Source of the DNA: Flavobacterium sp. UBA7663
GTDB taxonomy: Bacteria > Bacteroidota > Bacteroidia > Flavobacteriales > Flavobacteriaceae
Direction: 5' to 3'
Length of the DNA: 64,000 bases
NCBI RefSeq assembly: GCF_002483315.1
Contig: NZ_DLHR01000024.1
Coordinates: forward strand, 43,295 to 107,294
The notes beneath the pieces are model-generated. The model worked only from the letters and a program-made list of their open reading frames with translations. It was not told the DNA's origin and did not search any database. Made by a program: the position numbers and the translations under genes. Shown piece by piece: positions 16,665 through 25,023 of the stretch. Position 1 is the first letter of the stretch. Each line of letters begins with the position of its first letter.

Positions 16665-17450
16665 ATGACCCAACAAAATTTCACCATACAAACCCAAAAC
16701 CTTTCGATTGGATACAAATCCAAATCGGAAACGATTACTATTGCTCAAAACATCAATCTTGGTTTAGAAAAAGGCAAATTAATCGCTTTAATTGGTGAGA
16801 ATGGAATTGGGAAATCTACTTTATTAAAAACAATAACTGGAATTATTCCTCCTTTACAAGGTAAAGTTTCTTTACTCCATAAGTCGCTTCAAAGTTACAA
16901 ACCACTTGATTTAGCTCAGGAATTAAGTATAGTTTTAACAGAAAAATTGCCTCCAAGTAATTTAACCGTTTACGAAATCATCGCTTTAGGAAGACAGCCA
17001 TATACTAATTGGTTAGGAACTTTATCAGAAGAAGATACAATCAAAATTGAAGAAGCTATTTCGCTTACAGAAATCCAACATTTGATTCATAAAAAACACG
17101 ATGAAATTAGCGATGGTCAGTTGCAAATTGCATTGATTGCACGTGCTTTGGCACAAGATACTTCGATTATAATTTTAGATGAACCTACAACGCATTTAGA
17201 TTTGGTTCACAAAGCGACTTTATTAAAATTGTTGCAAAAACTAACACACGAAACAGGTAAAACCATCCTCTACTCTACGCATGACATCGATTTAGCGATT
17301 CAAATGACTGATGAAATGATTGTATTTACGCCAACTCAAATTGTTCAAGACCAACCTTGTAATTTGATTCAAACTGGGATTTTTAATACCTTATTTAATA
17401 CTGAACATCTGACTTTTGATGCAACTATTGGAAAATATAAAATCAAGTAA
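16665..17450 (+). CDS. btuD: ABC importer ATPase, BtuD/FepC family
   Basis: 261 residues. Walker A GENGIGKST (44-52), Walker B IIILDEPT (168-175) and H-loop H206 are intact. The ABC signature reads ISDGQLQ (148-154) instead of the usual LSGGQ; a SDGQ form with Asp is tolerated in this family. Energises the BtuC-like permease encoded 119 bases upstream. Assignment to B12 transport follows from the neighbouring genes rather than from the ATPase itself. Confidence 0.78.
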   Translation: MTQQNFTIQTQNLSIGYKSKSETITIAQNINLGLEKGKLIALIGENGIGKSTLLKTITGIIPPLQGKVSLLHKSLQSYKPLDLAQELSIVLTEKLPPSNLTVYEIIALGRQPYTNWLGTLSEEDTIKIEEAISLTEIQHLIHKKHDEISDGQLQIALIARALAQDTSIIILDEPTTHLDLVHKATLLKLLQKLTHETGKTILYSTHDIDLAIQMTDEMIVFTPTQIVQDQPCNLIQTGIFNTLFNTEHLTFDATIGKYKIK

Positions 17451-17521
17451 TTTTATTCCAATTTTACATTTTGTTTAACGCACTAAACTAACTATTTTCA
17501 TAATTTTACTAAAAAAAAGTT

Positions 17522-18283
17522 ATGAAGTACATTTACATTACCTTACTCTTAGCAACATTGAATAGTTTTGGACAATTAGTAAAAGTAGATTACTCAGATG
17601 GTAATCAAAATTTAGAAGGCTATTTTGCCAAAGCACAAAAAGCAAATCCAAAGAAAATTGGTATCATCGTTTTACCCGCATGGATGGGTGTTGATGCGCA
17701 TGCAAAAGAATCAGCTGAAAACTTATCTAAATTAGGCTATCATGCTTTTGTTGCAGATATTTACGGAGTTGGAAACAATCCGAAAAATACAGGTGAAGCT
17801 GGAAAAAATGCAGGTTTCTACAAAAACAATCCTGCGGAATATCAAAAAAGAATTCAATTAGCTATTGACCAATTAGTAAAAGCCGGTGCTGATAAAAATC
17901 AAATTGCAGTTATTGGTTATTGCTTTGGTGGAACGGGTGCTATCGAAGCGGCTCGTGGGAACTTAAACATAAAAGGAGTAGTTTCTTTTCATGGCGGTTT
18001 AGGAAAAGCTACAAATAGTCCAACCAGTGAAATTAAAACTAAAGTTTTAGTGTTACATGGTGCGGATGATCCTTATGTTCCTGCAAAAGAAATTGAAGCC
18101 TTCCAAAACGAAATGAGAACTTCTAAAGCCGATTGGCAAATGATTTACTATGCAAATTCGGTTCATGCTTTTACACACAAAGATGCAGGAAATGATAACA
18201 GTAAAGGCGCTGCTTATAACGAATTAGCCGATAAAAGAAGTTGGGAAGCAATGAAAACGTTTTTTACAGAAATTTTCAAATAA
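17522..18283 (+). CDS. Dienelactone hydrolase family protein, secreted
   Basis: 253-residue alpha/beta hydrolase with a signal peptide (about 1-17, ending NSFGQ). The nucleophile elbow is GYCFGGTGA with C134 in place of the usual Ser, as in dienelactone hydrolases. D183 (GADDPYVP) and H215 (SVHAFTHKDAG) complete the triad. Monocistronic, with a terminator behind. The natural substrate is unknown; periplasmic location distinguishes it from the cytosolic catabolic enzymes. Confidence 0.85.
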   Translation: MKYIYITLLLATLNSFGQLVKVDYSDGNQNLEGYFAKAQKANPKKIGIIVLPAWMGVDAHAKESAENLSKLGYHAFVADIYGVGNNPKNTGEAGKNAGFYKNNPAEYQKRIQLAIDQLVKAGADKNQIAVIGYCFGGTGAIEAARGNLNIKGVVSFHGGLGKATNSPTSEIKTKVLVLHGADDPYVPAKEIEAFQNEMRTSKADWQMIYYANSVHAFTHKDAGNDNSKGAAYNELADKRSWEAMKTFFTEIFK

Positions 18284-18306
18284 TCGTTATAGTATTTCAA
18301 AAACTA

Positions 18307-18338
18307 AAACAGTTATTTCACCTGAAATAGCTGTTTTT
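18307..18338. terminator. Bidirectional terminator
   Basis: AAAACAG-TATTTCA paired with TGAAATA-CTGTTTT around a CC loop, then eight T. Ends the hydrolase gene (+) and probably the converging pseudouridine synthase gene (-). Confidence 0.8.
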
Positions 18339-18339
18339 T

Positions 18340-18906
18340 TTATACATCAAAACCACTCACTTCCAAAACTTCACCTGCTTTTAAATCATTCAAATGAATG
18401 TTTCCTACTCGCACACGAACTAATCGCAATGTAGGAAAACCAACTGCTGATGTCATTTTCCGAACTTGACGAAATTTTCCTTCGGTTAAAGTTATGGAAA
18501 CCCAAGAAGTTGGCCCGTGACGCTCATCGCGAATCTTTTTACCGCGTTCGCCTAAATTGGGAATTGACTCTAATTTAAAGGCTTGACATTTTTTGGTTTT
18601 GTATTTTTTACCATGTAAGCCAATTTCAACTCCGTTTCGTAATTGTTTAGCGGCTTCTTCGGTAATGATTCCGTCAACTTGCGCGTAATATTCTTTTTCT
18701 ACTTTTTTACTTCGCACAATTTCGCTCATCATGCCGTCTGTAGTTAACAAAAGTAAACCTTCTGAATCTTCGTCTAAACGACCAATTGCCATAGTGTTTT
18801 CAGGAAAATCGTATAATTCGCCCAACAACTTTTTCTTGCGTTTTAATTGGTAAATAAACTGCGATAAATAACCGTAAGGCTTATGAATAAGGAAATGATG
18901 ATGCAT
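18340..18906 (-). CDS. rRNA pseudouridine synthase, RsuA/RluE type
   Basis: 188 residues without an N-terminal S4 RNA-binding domain, starting directly with FLIHKPYGYLSQF. Catalytic aspartate D45 lies in GRLDEDSEGLLLLT. The later KEYYAQV and GKFRQVRKM segments are typical of the RsuA/RluB/E/F branch. The short form without S4 is closest to RluE, which modifies 23S rRNA in E. coli; the exact target here is not certain. Transcribed alone. Confidence 0.85.
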   Translation of the reverse strand: MHHHFLIHKPYGYLSQFIYQLKRKKKLLGELYDFPENTMAIGRLDEDSEGLLLLTTDGMMSEIVRSKKVEKEYYAQVDGIITEEAAKQLRNGVEIGLHGKKYKTKKCQAFKLESIPNLGERGKKIRDERHGPTSWVSITLTEGKFRQVRKMTSAVGFPTLRLVRVRVGNIHLNDLKAGEVLEVSGFDV

Positions 18907-19306
18907 TTAGAAAATTAAGTTTAAGATGCAACGAAGATAGTAAAAACTGTTGGAGTGAGACAAAAAATAAGGAGGCCTTATTAAGACCTCCCTGTGTCGA
19001 TTTTGATTTATTACGTTTTTCTGATCTACTATAAATTGAGAAGAATAAACGACTGAATCTCTTTTTAGATATGTAACTAATGATATATTCAATAACTAAT
19101 CAAAATCACATAGTAAAAGTAAAAATTATTTCACTACAAATAAATGATTTTTAATTGTTTAACATATAATTATAATTAAAATTCGATGAACGAATCATAA
19201 CATCGATTAATAAGTTTTTAATAAAATTTCAAAGACTTTTAAATACTAATATGGCTTCAAATTTTATTTTTTGTTACATTTACAGTATTAAACAAAATCA
19301 CCCACC
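18907..19306. other. 400-base gap with an orphan terminator
   Basis: Holds a minus-strand hairpin (see 18962-18991) and otherwise AT-rich sequence. A TTG-start frame on the minus strand (18907-19092) runs straight through the hairpin and looks accidental. No convincing promoter was found for a minus-strand transcript. The rightmost 100 bases presumably carry the rmuC promoter, but no good TAnnTTTG box is seen. Confidence 0.5.
18962..18991 (-). terminator. Orphan terminator on the minus strand
   Basis: GGAGG-CTT / AAG-CCTCC stem (18971-18991) with one mismatch and loop ATT; on the minus strand it is followed by TTATTTTTTG. No obvious gene precedes it on that strand, so it may end a small RNA or very short peptide gene within 19.0-19.2 kb. 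Confidence 0.6.
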
Positions 19307-20686
19307 ATGTCACAAACACTTTTAGTACTTGCCGCATTTATTATTGCCTTAGGAATTGGAATTTTCATTGGAAAAATATTGTTTTCCGCCAAATCACAAT
19401 CTGAAAAATCGGGTTTAGAAGAACGAATTAACGGACTTTTGAATCAAATTGAACAATTAAAAATTCAATTTCAAACCGAAAGAAATCAATTTGAAAAATC
19501 ATTTACCCAACTTTCAACTGAAAAAGAAAACCTTCAAAAAGAAAAAGAAAGTTTATCGATTCATTTGGCTAAAAAAGAGAATGATTTTGAAAATCTTTGG
19601 GAACGCAACAAAGAACAAAAGCAAGAAGTAGAGCAACTTCAAGAAAAATTCACCAAAGAATTTGAAAACTTAGCCAATAAAATTCTGGAAGAAAAAACGG
19701 TTAAATTCACCGAGCAAAACAAGGAGAATTTGAAAAATATTTTGTCACCTCTACAAGATAGAATTCAACTTTTTGAAAAGAAAGTCGAAGACACACACAA
19801 AGAAAGTATCGATTATCACGCAGCTTTACGCCAACAAATTTTGGGACTTCGCGAAATGAACGAACAAATGAGTAAGGAAACCATCAATTTAACCAAGGCT
19901 TTAAAAGGCGATAGTAAAATGCAAGGAAATTGGGGTGAATTGGTCTTAGAACGCGTATTAGAAAAATCGGGATTAGAAAAAGATAGAGAATATTTCGTGC
20001 AACAAAGTCATACTACTGAAGATGGTAGTCGAGTTTTTCCAGACGTTATCATCAATCTTCCTGATGGCAAAAAAATGATTATCGATTCAAAAGTAACACT
20101 TACAGCTTACGAACGTTACATTAACGAAGAAGATGACAACGTGAAAAGTCAGTATTTAAAAGAACATGTGGTTTCGATTAATCGTCACGTAGAGCAATTG
20201 GGCAACAAAAATTATCAGGATTTATACCACATGGAAAGTCCAGATTTTGTTTTGTTGTTTATTCCAATTGAATCAGCTTTTGCTGTGGCTTTAAACGAAG
20301 ATACAACCCTATATAACAAAGCATTTGAGAAGAATATTGTAATTGTTACACCTTCAACCCTTTTGGCCACTTTACGCACGATTGATAGTATGTGGACTAA
20401 TCAAAAACAGCAAGAAAATGCAATTGAAATTGCGCGTCAGGCGGGTGCTTTGTATGATAAATTTGAAGGATTTGTTGGCGATTTGATTAAAATTGGTAAA
20501 AAAATGGACGAAGCCAAAATTGAATATGGTAACGCCATGAACAAATTAGTTGACGGAAAAGGAAATTTAATTACCAGCGTTGAAAAATTAAAGAAAATGG
20601 GTGCTAAAGCTAAAAAAGCATTACCCGAATCGGTTTTGAAAAGAGCAGAAAACGAAGAAAATTTACTAACAGAAGAAAATAACTAA
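19307..20686 (+). CDS. rmuC: DNA recombination protein RmuC
   Basis: 459 residues: N-terminal membrane helix (about 4-25), a long coiled coil (about 30-190, rich in E, K and Q), then the RmuC domain (GNWGELVLERVLEKSGLEK, VIINLPDGKKMIIDSKVTL, and LLATLRTIDSMW). The RmuC core has a restriction-endonuclease-like fold; in E. coli the protein limits inversions at short repeats. Normal length. Followed 3 bases later by a small membrane-protein gene and the thioesterase gene, forming an operon. Confidence 0.92.
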   Translation: MSQTLLVLAAFIIALGIGIFIGKILFSAKSQSEKSGLEERINGLLNQIEQLKIQFQTERNQFEKSFTQLSTEKENLQKEKESLSIHLAKKENDFENLWERNKEQKQEVEQLQEKFTKEFENLANKILEEKTVKFTEQNKENLKNILSPLQDRIQLFEKKVEDTHKESIDYHAALRQQILGLREMNEQMSKETINLTKALKGDSKMQGNWGELVLERVLEKSGLEKDREYFVQQSHTTEDGSRVFPDVIINLPDGKKMIIDSKVTLTAYERYINEEDDNVKSQYLKEHVVSINRHVEQLGNKNYQDLYHMESPDFVLLFIPIESAFAVALNEDTTLYNKAFEKNIVIVTPSTLLATLRTIDSMWTNQKQQENAIEIARQAGALYDKFEGFVGDLIKIGKKMDEAKIEYGNAMNKLVDGKGNLITSVEKLKKMGAKAKKALPESVLKRAENEENLLTEENN

Positions 20687-20689
20687 CTC

Positions 20690-21067
20690 ATGAACACAGC
20701 AAGAAAAATTTTGGTTTACTTCCTATTAGCCGTAACCATAGGTTTAATAGGTTATACATTATTTATTTATAATTTCACTTTAAGCGATGGTGTTAGAAGT
20801 GGTGTTTTATCAAAATTTAGTCATAAGGGTGTTATTTTCAAAACTTGGGAAGGCGAACTAAATGAAGGTTTTGGAGCTACCCGATTTTTTCCATTTTCAG
20901 TTGAAGATGGCGAAGAAAAAGTCATTGAAGATTTAAAAAAATACCAAGGTCAATATGTGAAATTGGAATACAAAGAAAGATTAAAAACATTACCTTGGTG
21001 GGGCGATACACATTATTTTATTGTAAAAGTAACCCCTGAACAATCTCCATATTTTAATAGTAAATAG
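20690..21067 (+). CDS. Small conserved-looking membrane protein
   Basis: 125 residues with one N-terminal membrane helix (about 7-27) and an extracytoplasmic domain of about 95 residues (GVLSKFSHKGVIFKTWEGEL, then LPWWGDTHYFIVKV). No catalytic motif or family recognised. Sits 3 bases after rmuC and touches the thioesterase gene, so it is co-transcribed with both. The domain might be an OB-like fold, judging only by strand pattern. Confidence 0.7.
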   Translation: MNTARKILVYFLLAVTIGLIGYTLFIYNFTLSDGVRSGVLSKFSHKGVIFKTWEGELNEGFGATRFFPFSVEDGEEKVIEDLKKYQGQYVKLEYKERLKTLPWWGDTHYFIVKVTPEQSPYFNSK

Positions 21068-21628
21068 ATGGAAACAGCCAATACAGTTAAAGCATCAAAA
21101 ATTACGTTATCGGAATTAATGTTGCCGTCTCACTCCAACTTTAGTGGAAAAATCCATGGAGGCTATTTGTTGAAGCTTATGGATCAAATTGCTTTTGCTT
21201 GTGCTTCAAAATATTCGGGATGTTATTGCGTAACGGCTTCTGTTGACACGGTTGATTTTTTAAATCCGGTGGAAATTGGCGAATTAGTAACTTTGAAAGC
21301 TTCAGTAAATTACGTTGGGAAAACTTCGATGGTTGTGGGCATTCGAGTAACATCGGAACACATTCAAACAGGAATTAAAAAACATTGTAATTCGAGTTAT
21401 TTTACAATGGTTGCCAAAGACGAATTGGGAAATAACGTAAAAGTTCCAAAGTTGATTATTTCAAATATGGAAGAAGTGCGTCGTTTTTATGACAGTATTA
21501 ATCGTATTGAAAATAAAAAGAAATACAAAGAATTGGAAATGACTTTTGATTATCATTCAGAAGATGCCCTAAATAATTTGAAAAAATATAATGTTGAAAT
21601 TTCAGAAAAACTAACAAACATTAGCTAA
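21068..21628 (+). CDS. Acyl-CoA thioesterase, hotdog fold (YciA-like)
   Basis: 186 residues. The hotdog domain (about 12-135) shows HSNFSGKIHGGYLLKLMDQI, with the conserved N/G-x-H-GG helix start, followed by VTASVDTVDFLNPVEIGE and VGKTSMVVGIRV, as in acyl-CoA hydrolases of the YciA/BFIT group. A 50-residue C-terminal extension is charged and helical. Cytosolic. Starts immediately after the preceding stop codon. Confidence 0.85.
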   Translation: METANTVKASKITLSELMLPSHSNFSGKIHGGYLLKLMDQIAFACASKYSGCYCVTASVDTVDFLNPVEIGELVTLKASVNYVGKTSMVVGIRVTSEHIQTGIKKHCNSSYFTMVAKDELGNNVKVPKLIISNMEEVRRFYDSINRIENKKKYKELEMTFDYHSEDALNNLKKYNVEISEKLTNIS

Positions 21629-21646
21629 CTTTTACAAAAAAAAAAT

Positions 21647-21675
21647 TTGTCATTTTAAAAAAAAAGTTATATTTG
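21647..21675 (+). promoter_or_regulatory. Promoter of the dihaem cytochrome gene
   Basis: TTG (21647-21649), 18 bases, TATATTTG (21668-21675): a full match to the Bacteroidota consensus, leading to the ATG at 21706 with a leader of about 25 bases. Confidence 0.65.
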
Positions 21676-21705
21676 TTTTTACAAAAACAAACAAACCCCA
21701 CTAAT

Positions 21706-22827
21706 ATGACAAAAAAATACGCAATTCTATCCTTTTTTGCTATTTCACTTCTTATATTTTTTTCTTGTACAGACAATGATGACGAAGAATACACTCCAGT
21801 TTCACCAGTAACTGTAGATTTAACACAGGTTCCATATCCTAAATTATCAGACTATCATTTTTTTGACGGAGAAATGAAGAATCAAGTTCCTTCATTAGAT
21901 GTTTTACCCTACGAACCAATTTCTTCTTTATTTACCGATTATGCACATAAAAAAAGATTTGTTTGGTTACCAAATGGAATGAAAGCAACTTATAATGGTG
22001 ATGATCAAATATTAGATCTTCCTGTGGGTGCTGCTATTATTAAAACTTTCTATTATGACAATGTGCAACCTTCTAATACTACAAAAATCATTGAAACACG
22101 AATTATGATTCGAAAATCTGATGGATGGATTTTTGCTGATTATGTTTGGAATGATGATCAAACAGAAGCCTATTTAGATTTGAATGGAAGCACAAAAAAT
22201 ATTACATTTAAAGATGAAAATAATGTAACCCGAACTGTGGATTATCGTATTCCAAATGAATCGCAATGTATCGTTTGTCATAAAACTAAAAGTTATGAAA
22301 ACGGGAATTATGTTCAAAAAAATATTCCTATTGGTATAAAACCACAAAATTTAAACAAAGTATTCAATTACGGTAGCGAAACCAAAAATCAGTTAACAAA
22401 ATGGATTGATGCTGGTTTATTGACAAATAATTTCAGTTTACCTTCAGAAGCAAACACCATTGTTGATTATAATGACAGCAGTAAACCTCTTGAAAAAAGA
22501 GTTCGCTCTTATTTTGATATTAATTGCGCTCATTGTCACAAAGAACACGGTCACTGCGATTATAGACCAATGAAATTTGCTTTTTCGGAAACCAATAATA
22601 ATTTAACAAACATGGGGGTTTGCGTAGATACTCAGGATATGCAAAATTTTGAACCTGCACTTTCTAAACTCGTTACTCCAGGAAATATTTACAGATCTAT
22701 GCTTTATCATAGGCTTAATACTGTTGATGAAACATACAGAATGCCTTTACATGGACGAACAGTAATTCATGAAGAGGGCGTACTTCTTGTTGAAGAATGG
22801 ATTAATTCATTAACACCTTGCAATTAA
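21706..22827 (+). CDS. Dihaem c-type cytochrome lipoprotein (HNE_0200/SO_2930-like)
   Basis: 373 residues from the ATG at 21706; an in-frame TTG at 21673 overlaps the promoter and is rejected. The lipobox gives FFSCTDN. Two haem-c sites are present: CIVCH (mid-protein) and CAHCH (about residue 280), the second followed by more Cys/His (HGHC). The end (ETYRMPLHGRTVIHEEGVLLVEEWI) resembles the haem-ligand and WI motif region of secreted cytochromes in this family. Likely outer membrane or periplasm, electron-transfer role. The gene downstream (T9SS protein) is 31 bases away and could be co-transcribed. Confidence 0.78.
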   Translation: MTKKYAILSFFAISLLIFFSCTDNDDEEYTPVSPVTVDLTQVPYPKLSDYHFFDGEMKNQVPSLDVLPYEPISSLFTDYAHKKRFVWLPNGMKATYNGDDQILDLPVGAAIIKTFYYDNVQPSNTTKIIETRIMIRKSDGWIFADYVWNDDQTEAYLDLNGSTKNITFKDENNVTRTVDYRIPNESQCIVCHKTKSYENGNYVQKNIPIGIKPQNLNKVFNYGSETKNQLTKWIDAGLLTNNFSLPSEANTIVDYNDSSKPLEKRVRSYFDINCAHCHKEHGHCDYRPMKFAFSETNNNLTNMGVCVDTQDMQNFEPALSKLVTPGNIYRSMLYHRLNTVDETYRMPLHGRTVIHEEGVLLVEEWINSLTPCN

Positions 22828-22858
22828 AAACTAACCTACTAACTAAAACAACTCAACT

Positions 22859-24919
22859 ATGAAAAAAACTACTTTTTATTTTCTATTTTCATTATTTTCT
22901 TCTTTAGGAATACATGCCCAGGACGATTGTGGCACTGCTTCACCAATTTCGGGTCCTGGAATTTATACAGTTGGAGTTATTAATGGAACGCAACCAACTA
23001 CATTTTGTGCAGCTAACAATGCTATTCCTGTTGGAAATATTCCAGCTGGTGAATGGTATGCATACACTCCAACTCAAAATTATTCGGTAACAATAACATC
23101 TGATATTGCAGCAAACACTCCAAGAAAAGACACTCGTGTTCATATTTATACTGGTGATTGTGCGACTTTAACTTGTTATGCAGGAGATGATGATACTGGT
23201 TCAGGTTATTCTTCTGTAACTACTTTTAATGTAGTTGCTGGAACAACCTATTATATTGCTTGGGACAACAGATGGTTAAATACAACAAACAATACAGGAT
23301 TCAGTTTTCAATTATCTGAGAGTACAATTATAGTACCTACCACACCGATTTCATATACAACACAAACTGTAGCTACTATTAATAGCGGTTACAATATTTG
23401 TGTTGTTGACATGAATGGAGACTACAAAGATGATATTGTTGGTATAAGTGCGGCTAATATGAGAATACATTATCAAACTTCTACTCCAGGAACTTATACT
23501 GTTACTGATTATCCATTATCTGGAACCGTTTTACAACCTAACTGGAGTTTAGCGGCTGGAGATTATAACAAAGATGGTTTTAACGATGTTGTTTTAGGAA
23601 ATGGTAGTGGCGCTACAATCTTGACATCAAATAGTACCGGAACTGCATATGCAACAAACACACCTGGACAGTACATTTTTTCACAAAGAACTAATTTTAC
23701 AGACCTAAACAACGATGGAAATTTAGATGTTTTTGTTTGTCATGATATTGCTCCAAGTTGTTACTACTTAAATGATGGAACTGGTGCTTTAACTTTTTAT
23801 CAATCTACAGTAACTCCTGGTGCAATGAGCATTGCAACAACAACTGGAAACTACGCTACTTTATTCACAGATTTTGATAACGATGGTGATTCTGATGTTT
23901 TTGTATCAAAATGTTCTGGTCCTCCATGTGAATTATATCGTAATGATGGAAATGGAGTTTACACTAATATTTCTGCTTTAGCTGGAATTAACATTACACC
24001 TATACAAACTTGGTCGTCTGCTATTGCTGATTTTGATAACGATGGAGATATGGACATCATAATAACTGCAAGTTCAGGAGCACATAATTTTTTCAGAAAT
24101 AATTTAGACACTACCAATGGAACTGAAGAGGCTTACTCTAATATTACTGTAGGTTCAGGATGGGATACCAATATTTCAACAAATATTGATAATTTAGCAT
24201 ATGACTTTGACAATGATGGTAAAGTAGATGTAATTGGTGGTGGAAATAAAATCATGTTTAATCAAGGCAACAATACTTTTGCTCCGGTTACATACACTGG
24301 ATTAGGGGTTTCTTCTGTGGGTGATTTAAACAATGATGGGTTTTTAGATTTTCAAAGCGGTACAACTATTCGATATGCCGTTCCAAACGGAAACAATTGG
24401 ATAAAATTCAATCTTCAAGGCATTCAAAGTAATAGAAACGGAATTGGTGCAAGAGTTGAAATTCATGGCGCATGGGGAAAACAAATTAGAGACATTAGAA
24501 GTGGAGAAGGATTCAGACACATGAGTACTTTGAATGCTCATTTTGGAATTGGTACAGAAACAGCAATTACTCAAGTTGTGGTTATTTGGCCATCTGGTGT
24601 AGTGGATGTTATCAATAATCCTAACATTAATCAAGCTTTAACAATTATTGAAGGCTCTAGTCCTTTGAGTTTAGTTGATAATGGTAATTCAAAAATTAAA
24701 TTATATCCTAACCCAACATCTGATATTCTTACACTTTCAAATATCGAAATGCTATCTATTAAAAACATTTCTATCATTTCAACATTAGGAAAAGTAGTTA
24801 AAAATGTACAACTTTCTAATTCAAGTGTTTCGGTTTCAGATTTGTCTGAAGGATTTTATATTCTTTTGATTGAGACAGAAGATGGAAAAAAATATTCGGA
24901 AAGTTTTCTGAAAAAATAA
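22859..24919 (+). CDS. T9SS-sorted protein with VCBS repeats and ASPIC/UnbV domain
   Basis: 686 residues. Signal peptide (about 1-20). A Cys-bearing beta-sandwich of PPC type follows (about 22-155, GEWYAYTPTQNYSVTITSD). Several calcium-loop VCBS/FG-GAP repeats occupy about 180-510 (DLNNDGNLDVF, DFDNDGDSDVF, DFDNDGDMDII, DFDNDGKVDVI, DLNNDGFLDF). The ASPIC/UnbV domain is at about 520-600 (NGIGARVEIHGAWGKQIRDI, then VVIWPSGVVDVI). The C-terminal type IX secretion signal (KLYPNPTSDILTLS ... SESFLKK) is at about 615-686. Predicted to be exported and anchored at the cell surface. No enzymatic site is seen. Confidence 0.88.
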   Translation: MKKTTFYFLFSLFSSLGIHAQDDCGTASPISGPGIYTVGVINGTQPTTFCAANNAIPVGNIPAGEWYAYTPTQNYSVTITSDIAANTPRKDTRVHIYTGDCATLTCYAGDDDTGSGYSSVTTFNVVAGTTYYIAWDNRWLNTTNNTGFSFQLSESTIIVPTTPISYTTQTVATINSGYNICVVDMNGDYKDDIVGISAANMRIHYQTSTPGTYTVTDYPLSGTVLQPNWSLAAGDYNKDGFNDVVLGNGSGATILTSNSTGTAYATNTPGQYIFSQRTNFTDLNNDGNLDVFVCHDIAPSCYYLNDGTGALTFYQSTVTPGAMSIATTTGNYATLFTDFDNDGDSDVFVSKCSGPPCELYRNDGNGVYTNISALAGINITPIQTWSSAIADFDNDGDMDIIITASSGAHNFFRNNLDTTNGTEEAYSNITVGSGWDTNISTNIDNLAYDFDNDGKVDVIGGGNKIMFNQGNNTFAPVTYTGLGVSSVGDLNNDGFLDFQSGTTIRYAVPNGNNWIKFNLQGIQSNRNGIGARVEIHGAWGKQIRDIRSGEGFRHMSTLNAHFGIGTETAITQVVVIWPSGVVDVINNPNINQALTIIEGSSPLSLVDNGNSKIKLYPNPTSDILTLSNIEMLSIKNISIISTLGKVVKNVQLSNSSVSVSDLSEGFYILLIETEDGKKYSESFLKK

Positions 24920-24945
24920 GACCATTCTTTTTTTGATTAAAAAAT

Positions 24946-24980
24946 AAAAACTGCCTTTAATAAAAGGCAGTTTTTATTTT
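24946..24980 (+). terminator. Intrinsic terminator
   Basis: AAAAACTGCCTTT / AAAGGCAGTTTTT around a short AATA-type loop, ending in a T tract, 27 bases after the T9SS protein gene. Confidence 0.85.
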
Positions 24981-25023
24981 AATATGTAAACTATTTTTTT
25001 ATATTATTGCAAATTATTTTAAC

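Noticed and set aside
17470..17479. TTTGTTTAAC upstream of the dienelactone hydrolase gene as a fourth CarH-type operator
   Set aside because: No GTTAAACAAA arm follows at the 25-base distance; a single half-site of this composition is expected by chance in such AT-rich DNA.
18907..19092. 61-codon minus-strand frame as a gene
   Set aside because: Starts with TTG, runs through a terminator hairpin and its composition is not protein-like.
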